This document shows, piece after piece, positions 54,803 to 64,000 of a DNA stretch of 64,000 bases. Position 1 is the stretch's first letter. Each line of letters begins with the position of its first letter. The stretch is from Ectocarpus siliculosus (lineage: Eukaryota > Sar > Phaeophyceae > Ectocarpales > Ectocarpaceae): the NCBI GenBank assembly GCA_000310025.1, contig FN649750.1, positions 3,779,504-3,843,503 on the forward strand. The letters are read 5' to 3'. The position numbers and the translations under genes are program-made. The notes under the pieces were generated by a model, which was not told where the DNA came from, searched no databases, and was given only the letters and a program-made list of their open reading frames with translations.

Positions 54803-56388
54803 CTCGACCCGGCCATGGTATTTTCAATTGGAGCTGACCCGACCTGTGAGATTTCTACGCGGTTTTCATTAGCCACGGGTCGCATGCCGGTTAAAGACAT
54901 CGCGCCAGTTCGAGGATTTGAGCGTCGGCAGCAGAAACGCATGACTCAGGCGGGTGATAGAAATGGGGCGAGGGTGGCAAGCTTGGGTCCAGCATTCAAT
55001 ACCTTGTTGGGGAATTATTCATGCCCCTTAGCCGATGAGTGTTTTCTCATTCCTCTCCATTTCCTTTCGCGGGACTCACCTGTGACTGAAGACTTCTTAA
55101 AGTTAAAACTATTAGCCAATATGGTCGTCATCTCAGACAACATCGGCATTCGCAGCTTTGTCTCTCGTAATTCTGCCCGTTTACGCCAACAGTTCCAAAC
55201 CTGGCTTGACTTAGCCCACGAAATTCTATGATGTCGAAACACGTGATCACGGGTATTGACTTGGTTTTGAATTCGACTCTAGGGCCAACCTCACGGTCAG
55301 GCCGGGGGCATGTCAAATGGATCTGTGAAAATGGCTTGTCAGCCGTATTGCAATGATTTTGAATCGACCCGACCCGTGAGACCCGACTACCCGGCGAGAA
55401 ACCGCCCAGGACACAGTTGGTACAGGTGAAAATACTATCGATAATGCGCATACGGAAGGGCGCAGATGCTCAATTCATCCAGCACCTTCCCCGAGACTCC
55501 TGCCGGCGGGCCATGAAGAGAGTTCGTTACAGCTTCTAACGAATTTCTGTGGCATGGTCTCCGCGTCTTCCACAACGTCACCTTTTTTATGTCACTCACG
55601 GCAGTGCTTCACTTTTATCGAAAAGTCCCTACATGGATATCTTCCTGTAGGTGCGATGACTTGGACGTACATGGACGATAGGTTGCTCGCTCAGAAATGT
55701 CAGCACGCTCAATCGGTTCAATCCGCCTGTCTGCACGCTCGTAACTCCCTCCTCGTCGCTCACGCAGAGGTGCGGGTATAACATTCTCTTCCCTCCGTCG
55801 ACGTGGATCATCTTCGGCTGAAGCTCTAGGTCGATCGTCGCTTTGAAGATACGAAACGGAAACCTGTCATGTACAGGATACCCCGAGTGTAGGGCGCAAG
55901 CGCTACATCATCCGCCCTGACAACAGCATGTGGTTTGTGCAGTTACAAGCGATCGAAAATTTGGCCTTTTCAACTTCCGTTCAAGACAATAACGGTGGAA
56001 TAAGTTGGAAAATAAATTGCCGATTATCTTCTGAACAACACGTCAGAAACAACAGCAACAATACAACGGCAACTACAGTAGACTTAAAGAATAGTGGAGT
56101 CGTTGGAATATTGGCGATGAACTGCTGAAAAACACCTATAACCCTCCTACACTAGTACTGGAAGCCCACACAGGGACATTTTGGGGATACAGCACTCAAG
56201 AGCCTGTTTACCGCACCGTAGTCGTCACTATGCTCCGCTTCGTGAAACGCGCGTGGGAAACCTTGGTCTATCATGCTTGTGTAGGGTGATACTGTACGCC
56301 GTGGAATATACTGCTGTGTGATGCCTGTGTGCCTCTCGTCGACCTCCGACTTGCTGTACACATGTCTCGCAAGCCGCGGATCCCCTTG
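54803..56388. other. No gene recognised
   Basis: A 148-codon plus-strand frame (54785-55231) and short minus frames have no identifiable motif. A GACCCGACCYGTGAGA sequence recurs at 54837 and 55366, a small dispersed repeat. Confidence 0.35.
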
Positions 56389-56397
56389 TTCGTAAAA

Positions 56398-57286
56398 GAA
56401 CAGTAACCAGAAACGGGTATACCCGGGTACTTTATCACCAATTTAGGGTACACTTAGAAATCAACGCGCCTGCACCCCCAGGTACCCCCAGGTAGCCGGC
56501 GGCATCTCAAGACCCTCTGGTGTTACCGATGCTGGTTACTGGTGTACCCGGAAACGGTCGATTTCGTACCCAGAAATTGTCATATAATCCCGGCGCCGAA
56601 GACTCTAAAACCCGCAGAAAAAAACGTATACCGCACATACCCGCACGACACACCAGTCAGTCTAATTTCACGTATTTATCGACTCGTGGGCCCGGGCTCC
56701 TCTCCTAGAGGGGGTCGAACTCGCTCGATCCGCGAGTTAGCTCGCTGTGGTGCTCGTACATTAGGTAATGATAGAGAGACAAAACGGGCACGACCTGCCT
56801 CATGCTTCCGAGACACAGCAGCACAGCAGCACAGCAGCAGCAGCAGCAGAGCACGGCGGATGGTTTCGCCGCGATCTACGGAGGAGGCTGTCGGAGATTG
56901 GTATCCTTCGAGGCAATGTGCCCGTCAACGAGCGTTGTTGGTGGTTTGTGTGGCTACTGTGGGGGGTGTGCGGTACTTGGGCGTCATGCGGGTATGTGCG
57001 GTATACGTTTTTTTCTGCGGGTTTTAGAGTCGTCGGGCGCCGGGATTATATGACCATTTCTGTGTACAAAATCGACCTCTTCCGGGTACACTAGAAACCA
57101 ATATCGGTAACACCAGAGGGTCCTAATTCCAGCGGAAGTTATACCCGATGGAGTTTTTTTCAGAAACGGGTACAATGGTTTTTCGGCCAATCAGCTGACA
57201 GCCTGGGCGTGCAAGCGTGTTGATTTCTAAGTGTACCCTAAATTGGTGATAAAGTACCCGGGTATGCCCGTTTCTGGCTACTGGTC
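56398..57286. mobile_element. Non-autonomous TIR element with 9-bp target duplication (Mutator-like)
   Basis: Long terminal inverted repeats (about 56398-56645 and 56988-57286; outer ends GAACAGTAACCAGAAACGGG and its near-complement CCCGTTTCTGGCTACTGGTC) flank a ~340-bp core with a (CAG)n tract at 56815-56850. The element is bordered by perfect copies of TTCGTAAAA at 56389-56397 and 57287-57295. A 9-bp duplication with long TIRs is typical of Mutator-like elements. No transposase is encoded. The arms match well at the ends but differ inside: the right arm has an extra segment around 57120-57230. Confidence 0.8.
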
Positions 57287-57295
57287 TTCGTAAAA

Positions 57296-58509
57296 CTGAA
57301 GTACAAGCCTGTAGGACCGCAAAAAGCTGCTGACTTGGAATCACAATAGAGATGCATTTGGGGGCACTTTCCATGTTGAAGCATGTCAGCCTTCGTCCCA
57401 CGGGACTGTACAGCCTCGTACCAAATGAGCGGACGCGATATTCCTGCATGTAAACCTACCACTAACTGCGTTGGAGGGTTCCACCTTTTAGTAATCGAAA
57501 ACTTTTTTGTCGTGCCTATGGTTGCCCCAATACAAGTTCTCCGTCGTAAGCAACAGAACACGAATGCCCGAAGGTCGCCAACACTCAACTGGCTCCATTG
57601 TTTTCGTTATCGATTGGAACGAGCCTATGATTCACCACACAAGTCGACACTGTTTGCTACTGGTCGTCACGACGGATGCTCTACAACATGGCGGTGTTTT
57701 AATGGCGGCGCCCCGCACGTAGAAAATAGGTTAGGACTTGGTTTCAGTCGGTGTTGTGACACATTTGAACAGGGGCAGAACAGGGGCAGAACAGGGAGGC
57801 GCAAACATCACTCGCGATCTTCGCAACAAACAGCAGGTCCAGCAAACACAGCACCCAGCACATAGCACACAGAGAAGAAGAGGTGTGTGTGGAACACATT
57901 TATTTAGCAACACGTCCGCGCTCTGCTGCTGCTGCTGCTGCTGTTCGCGACACAGCCGTAGCAAGCAGAGCTAGCGGCGGAAAGAGGATTATGATTCGCC
58001 GGACGTAAACAAACGCACACAAGGGAGGTTGGCAAACTGACACAGCGGCACTGCTCTACTCTAGCAGCAGCTGCTTTTACTGTGTTTCGTGATGTGGCAA
58101 GGAACGGCTGAGTGAGTGAGACAAAGATCTGACGATCAGAGATTATGCTCTATTTCGCTGTTGGGAGTTCATGTATAGCAGCTGCATCAGCCGCAGCAGC
58201 AGCAACAGCAGTAGCAGGTGGGATGTCTCACTGCACACATCATCACAGGCGCGGATCTCAAGGAAGCACCACCTATCCCTACAAGTTCGTTGCTCGAGTC
58301 ACCGCCGGTGCTGCTGCCTCCTTGCTGCCTACAGATGGATATATGATATATTTGGTGTTGACATGCTAGAAGTGCTGACTTGTGCGCTGCAAAAAAACGG
58401 AACCAAGAGGAGATAAAATGGTGACCCTCATGCAAAAGGTGATCTCCTGCCTATCCCGCATCTACTGCAGCCATCTGCTTGTGAATCAACGACGCGGTCG
58501 TCGAGATAT
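57296..58509. other. Gene-free; third copy of the CTG-rich repeat
   Basis: 57751-58065 is a diverged copy of the family at 2637-3240, with a (CTG)n run at 57921-57945. A 12-bp repeat (GGGCAGAACAGG) is tandem at 57773-57798. No coding sequence is supported. Confidence 0.5.
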
Positions 58510-59382
58510 ACAGTGGTGGCTACGGTTTAAGAGAGGGTCGGCACAAGCCAGAATTTTCTCTCTTTATATCCCCATAAACCGTGGCCGATGAAATTAATAT
58601 GGCCGTTTTTGAGCGCGTGTCTCTCCTACACTACCATACCATCAAGATGCTCATGATGTAGGGCAAGAAATACATCGTGTTAAACACTGCGTCAGCACCT
58701 TGTTGTGGTTGCTCGGCACACACTGAACATGGTACGAATGAAAATAACCCGAGAAAAAAAAAATGTACAATGGAACAAATGAAAATAACCCGAGAAAAAA
58801 AAATGTACAACGTCTACTGTGTCGGATTCATCATGGTTCTTTAGTCTCAGATGAATCAAAAGGTGAGCTCGATCAGTCTGAACACGCAGAAACGGGCAAC
58901 TCCGCGGGGGCAGCCGTAGTGCGTCCGCCATTGTACTCGGGGGTAGCAAAACAATATTGTTGTTGTTAACTCGAGGTTATCGATGTGATGTAAGGCTAAG
59001 GTAGCGTGGATGGGCGCACACGGGTCGAGGGAAGCAAAACAGACGTGGAACAATCGTAGGAGAGAGTTCTAACGTCGGGACTGGCGGGGCGAACAGATAG
59101 CTAGCTGCATCCCGGACGTGGTGCATCTCGTCGTTTAGACGTTGCATTGATGTGTCGTGAAGTCTGGCGGGGACGGTGTATGATCGGAAACCCAAAAGCA
59201 ACGGCTGCCAACTGCCCAGGGCATGGTACCTACGTTTTTGGGTGTATATTATGAGCGGCTTTTCCTCCTTCGCGGGTTCGATTTAAGAGAATATGACTGG
59301 ATGGTGGCAATTTCTCTCTTAGTTCGGCCAGAGGCGTGACAAGCCAGTTTTTTCTCTGTTAAACCATAGCCACCACTGTACA
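58510..59382. repeat. Inverted pair of CAGTGGTGGCTA repeats flanked by TA
   Basis: ACAGTGGTGGCTACGGTTTA (58510-58530) is mirrored by TAAACCATAGCCACCACTGT (59360-59380), each next to TA. This is either an ~870-bp element with Tc1/mariner-like TA ends or two separate ~80-120-bp hairpin MITEs, because each copy also carries its own internal inverted sequence. Between them 58727-58808 holds two tandem ~43-bp units (ATGAAAATAACCCGAGAAAA...). Confidence 0.5.
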
Positions 59383-59395
59383 GGTGATTCTTAAC

Positions 59396-61130
59396 GACAC
59401 AACGAATCCATCTCTATCCATAGAAACTAAGATAGGCTAGCAATGAGTTACTAGCGTCAGCGGAAGCTACCTGTACTTCTACAATTTCCCGAGCAGCGTA
59501 AAGCGACATCTCCCCTGTGGGTAACAGGCTCAACAAGACAGTTTGGTGGCCGCGGTGTGTATCTCTCCGTATGTTGTGCTGGGAAGGTGTGGAAGCAACG
59601 TGTTCGGATTATTGTGTGTTTCGAATGTGCTGTTTTGTGACACCCTTGTGGAATCGTGGAACAAGCATATCTCGGAGTTTATGAGTGTGTCTTCATATTA
59701 ACATCGACCGTGCTAACCGACTGACCAATACAAATATGTCAGTCTCCGTGTGGTTGAAAACACAAAACACTTCTACATGCCATCAACTGAGACCCCGTGA
59801 GGGGGCGGTATGGGGGAGGCTACGCTATTCTCCGGATAAAAGACAGAAACGGTAGCAACAGAAGAAAACTGCACATGTCTACCAAGGCTGCTAACTTGCA
59901 CTCGAGTTCGTTTTGGAGTGCTTTCACCATTATCCTCCTTGTTTTCACCACCATCACTCCCATCGTCATATTGTTATCAGTTTTTTTGGCAGTTCTCCTC
60001 TATCCCTGCGTCGTTGGTTATGGGGAAATTGATCTGGCTCGAAGCTCTTGCTCTCTTCCACGCCACTCTTCACTTCTCGATTGCTGTTTTGGTTGTTCCC
60101 TTGTCCTCCCGTTCCCTATCCTCCTCCTTCGTCGTTACCAAATGAATTCCCCTCATTGCCATCATCATGGTCTTTGTCTGCGCTACTACTGAGATCCCAA
60201 CCTATTGGCCGTGATGGAAATCGGTTGATCACGTTTGAAGATATCACGAGTTCGTACCGACAGAAATGAGCCACTTCGGAGGTAAACCGTCTCCGAATCC
60301 TGTTGGTATGATATGCCTTCAGGCGAAGAAAGGCCGTCGAAATCCCCCCTCCAAGAGGCTTCATATACCAAGTGGTTGGCGATAGCGACGATTGGTCGAT
60401 TGGTGCGTTGGCCAAGGCCACCATTCGTCGAATAAGCAGCAGTAAGGAGGGTAGCCCTAGACGGGTTGAAACTTCCCGCATAGTCATTTGCTCTACTTGC
60501 AGCTCGATCTTCGAGGGCAGGTCCTGTCGTTTGGATCGACTTGTCCATGGTTCGACTCGCAGATGGGTTGACGATTGTGACATCTACAAGAATGGACTTG
60601 GCGCGAGTTAATCTTCATTATCTCCTGCGTGTAATCCTGGAGGGATCGCCAAATCCATCTTGAAGACCCCCTTGCCCCTACCAGTGCCTGTGGTAAACGG
60701 GGAAGAATCTTCAACAGCGACTGGCATGTAGCACTCGCGCATGTCTTGACGATTACTCGAACCATCCTGTTATGGAGGAAGGTTGAGGCGCCGGTCTTTG
60801 CCCAGACGAGAGAGTGGGCTCGGCTCAAATGCACCCGCACCGCAAAATTTGCCTGTGTCGCAGTCAGTTCGGTGTATGTTTCTAAATACGACACAAAAAA
60901 TCCATTTCTATCCGTAGAAAAGAATCCAAGATGGATTAGCAATGAATTCTATCGTCAGCGGAAACTACCTGTATTTCTGCGGTTTCCCGAGCAGCACACA
61001 GCGATATCCCCCCTGTGGGTAACAACTCAACAAGACAGTCTGGTAAACGTCTTGTGTATCTATTCTGTATGTTGGGTAAGTTAGTTTGTCTGGTGTGTTA
61101 TGTGTGACACCCTCAAAGAATATCACGACA
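59396..61130 (+). repeat. Direct-repeat pair, ~240 bp, 1.5 kb apart
   Basis: 59396-59650 and 60887-61130 share an ordered series of blocks (AATCCATYTCTATCC, GCGTCAGCGGAA / TCGTCAGCGGAA, TTTCCCGAGCAGC, CCCCTGTGGGTAACA, CAACAAGACAGT, TGTGACACCCT). The interval contains an unassigned minus frame at 60548-60186 (begins MDKSIQTTGPALEDRA). The pair could be decayed LTRs or a duplicated segment. No reverse transcriptase or gag motif is seen. Confidence 0.5.
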
Positions 61131-61761
61131 GATGTTTGGCACGTACGTTTGCGCACGGTAAAATATTTTACTCCCTGCTTCCGCGTGTTGATCCCTCGCT
61201 GGCGGTGCGTGGTTGTGGCGTCGCCGTTTCAGCATATGAGCGTAGGCGAGCTTCAGCCGGCGAACGTTGTAGAATGAGTACAACAGCAGCACCAAGGCCT
61301 CCAACGCACTGATTTCTTCGGTTCGGCTGTCTATATGGTACTCATTCCCGGCGCTGTGCTGCTTCGTGGGTATCGGGGGCTCGGGTGCTGCCCAAGACTG
61401 TGTGCGAGAGATGTGCGCCACCTCGCCAAACTGCTGTTTGACAATATGCCGTGAGATGGCCTGTTTTTGGTAGGAGACAGCAACACAAATCCACGGCACC
61501 ACCCAGCAGTAGAACAACTGGGCCTCCAACACCCTATTTCTTTCGGATTGGTCACGTAAATGATGCTGGCCCTCAGGGCCCCTGCCGCCCTATGATTGCT
61601 GAGCTCGTCTACCTTTCGACACGTGGTGGTCAAAGAAGGGGGTCGCAGCAGTGAAACATTAGACAGCAAACTGAAGAAATCGCACGCAACACGCAGTGTA
61701 CGACACTAAACATGCGGTCCGTTTGGGAGGGTCGCCCACATTTTCTACAGTTTTCTAAACC

Positions 61762-62176
61762 GCCCATGGGTCACCCATGAGCACAACGTGGAGCCCATTG
61801 GTGCCCATGGGTCACCCATGGTTGACCCATGAACATACCCTGGGTAGCCCGTCGGCAGCCCATTGGCGGCCATTGAGTGTAGTTCAACCGGAACCAGTGT
61901 ACTCCTTAATATTAGATTATCTGCTCTGGAAAAGGCTAGCGGTTAACAGCCCTAACTCTAACCCTAACCCTAACCCCAAGCCTACACGATGCGTGCTAGG
62001 TTGGTGCTGGGTGGCTAAATTCTAGGTTAATGTGCCGATGGGTAAGTTCTAGGTTGATATACCGGTGGAGAGTTCTAGGTTGAAGTGCCCACGATAGGCT
62101 CTTCGTGGGCAGTTCATGGGCCGTCCATGGGCCCGCCCATGGGTCGCCCATGGGTGACCCATGGGTGACCTATGGG
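61762..62176. repeat. CCCATGGG palindrome cluster enclosing a telomere-like tract
   Basis: About twelve copies of (R)CCCATGGGT or close variants lie in two groups (61762-61877 and 62105-62176). Between them are the telomere-type run (61950-61977) and a ~28-bp degenerate tandem (TTCTAGGTTGATATACCGG) repeated three times at 62017-62090. Confidence 0.75.
61950..61977. repeat. Interstitial telomere-type repeat, (CCCTAA)n
   Basis: Four to five consecutive CCCTAA-type units, the first imperfect (CCCTAACTCTAACCCTAACC). This matches the TTAGGG telomere class. The tract is internal and short. Confidence 0.75.
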
Positions 62177-64000
62177 AAACAAACTGTCAGTAGTGTTGGA
62201 GATTGGTTTGGAACGGGCCTTCACTGGTACATGATGAAAGCCACACGCGTATCGAGTACAGATAGGGCCCGCAGTTAAGTAAAACTCTGTTAAGAAAAAG
62301 AGGCTCAAGTTTGTACGGAAAATAAGAACAAAGGGCTAACAAACACAGCTCAATCTCGGCCACAACATAAGAACGTCTCAATAAGAAACATGATCGTGCG
62401 ATACTCCAAGACAAAAGAAAGAAGGAGTAGAAACCTGGGGGAGCGCGTCCAAAGAAGCGCCCCACTGCTGCTGCTGCTGCCGTGGTCCCACCCCCTACCT
62501 AGCTCATTGCATGTAATTTATTGGCAGGGGGAGAGAGTGGTTATTTTCGCGCGCGGCGCCCCCCGCGCCCCAGCGCCGCCGCGGGCTGCGCTACCCACTG
62601 CTGTTGTCTGTTGTACTGACACAACCCCCAAAGCTTGCCACACTGAGCTATCGGTTTGATGCTGCATGAAGGCTTGATGTGTTGTTGTTTGCTTCGCCAT
62701 CAGAAATAAGAAAATGAGAAAATAAGAATCAGCAGGATGCGACAGCCCAAGAAATAAGAAATCCGTATTAAGAAATTGGCTGACTTCGGCTGGTCCTTCT
62801 GCCCAGAATAAGACATTAAAGCTCGACCCGATTTCGACGTTTATTATATCCGGGCGCTATCTGTACACACCTGGAGTAGTGATCAGCACGCAAGAAGTTG
62901 GTGTCAGTCACGAAGTGATTCATATTTGATTTCTAGAATTGTGTACCTCCTTTGCGGGATAGTCGGCTTGTGACCACGGAGTAAGGTGTCCACGTCAGTT
63001 GGACCAGTACGGACGTGAGCGGAGACCGGGTTTTCATAGCTTTCATGAGGCACGCCGATAAGGGTGCTTTTTTGCTTTTTCAAGAAAAACGCTTGTTTAG
63101 AGGGATCGTGATGTATGATGTACACGGGGCGCGATGATAAAACCCACCAGACTGGAGCCCATTTCGCCATCTAGGCACCAAATGGCTATGTTGGACTTCT
63201 GCACAACAAGTAGCAGTTTGCCCGAGGGCTGTCGCAACTGCTTCCCGCTTGATCCGTACTCAGTATATTGAGTTACGACATGTGTCGGATTGACGCGTCC
63301 CCGAGACCGAGGAGGAGGCGTCATTTGTTTGGAACAAGGTTCTCTCTGCCGCTGCTGGTAGTGACACACGCCAGGGAGGAGAGAGACGGAAGGGTGTGAC
63401 CTTTACTACATGTAAATTCTGCTGCTGCTGCTGTTTTGGCTACCGGCGGAAGCGAGAGAAGAAACACGCTTTGTTGACTAGTTGTTTCACGATCTCGAGA
63501 GAAGGGGGCACCGTAGGTAAGAGAGAATTGATAGGTAGGCATGTGTAACGGAAAGAAAAGAAAAAGAAAGATATGCACCTTGCTCACAACAGAAGAAACA
63601 TCTGAACGAAAGAGCAAGACAACAAACAAACAAGAGGAGGAGTAGAAGAGAGACAGAGGAGGAAGAAGAAGGAAGCGAGTGTACGGAAGGGAGGAGACAG
63701 ACAGAGAAAGAGAGCAAGAGAATCGTCGGTTCGTTTTTTTTCAACTTCGGCCGACCCGGCGCTTGAGCGCGGGGGCCGGGATCCTGCTGCCGAGCGCGGG
63801 GTCCCATGCCGAATACGGTAAGGCTTGGGACCTTGACACCGATGCGGCGCCGCGACGAGGAGGAGGAAGAGCAAGGTGGATGGCAGGGCCAAGGAAGGGG
63901 AGAGGACCGGGGGCTCGCCGCAGAGGGGCGGAGGTGAGAGGAGGAGGTCGTTGAGCCAGGGTGAGCGACGGGTGACCAGAATAGAAGGCATGGGGACTTT
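62177..64000. other. No gene recognised to the window end
   Basis: Simple-sequence-rich, with short CTG runs at 62466 and 63420 and a purine-rich AGAGGAGGAAG stretch at 63590-63730. Open frames at 63490-63991 on the minus strand are Ser/Leu/Pro-rich products of that low complexity. A gene crossing the right edge cannot be excluded. Confidence 0.4.

Noticed and set aside
54785-55231. 148-codon plus-strand ORF as a gene
   Set aside because: No motif or neighbouring exon supports it, and it overlaps a possible minus-strand membrane protein region at its start.

Overview
The window is eukaryotic nuclear DNA, most likely from a brown alga (Ectocarpales, Ectocarpus-like). The case rests on two genes of the brown-algal mannuronan C-5-epimerase (alginate-modifying) family with signal peptides and many GT-AG introns, intron-rich GC-rich coding sequence, abundant CAG/CTG microsatellites and a short internal run of CCCTAA telomere-type repeat. 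Two 100-N gaps show that it is draft sequence. Coding density is low, and repeats, many of them palindromic, fill much of the rest.

Layout. 1-2.0 kb holds a decayed spliced gene of unknown function. 2.6-3.2 kb is a CTG-rich dispersed repeat. 3.5-6.1 kb is a 2.6-kb nested fold-back element. 6.85-10.0 kb is the 5' half of a mannuronan C-5-epimerase gene that stops at the intron just before its catalytic DPHD motif and runs in frame into an unrelated, AT-richer, cysteine-containing ORF with a C-terminal membrane segment. 10.0-11.8 kb carries three fold-back elements. 13.2-17.0 kb holds a convergent, full-length second epimerase copy broken by an in-frame stop and a 1-nt frameshift. 18.3-24.3 kb is bounded by two clusters of ~16-bp palindromes and includes a doubtful coiled-coil gene and the first gap.

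29.8-48.2 kb on the minus strand is the best-preserved gene: an ABCC (MRP-type) transporter of 26 modelled exons and about 1403 residues with both nucleotide-binding domains. Its introns contain an antisense LINE fragment, microsatellites and the second assembly gap. 49.3-50.0 kb is a second palindrome cluster (ACTTCCATGGAAGT type). 51.4-54.8 kb may hold exons of an unidentified membrane protein. 56.4-57.3 kb is a non-autonomous TIR element with a perfect 9-bp target duplication (Mutator-like). 61.8-62.2 kb is a third palindrome cluster (CCCATGGG type) around a telomere-like tract.

Biologically, the window pairs one apparently intact exporter gene with a decaying inverted pair of alginate-epimerase genes, one of which may have become a new secreted or membrane-anchored chimera. 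Exon boundaries are read by eye from splice consensus, phase and family similarity. No alignments or searches were run.
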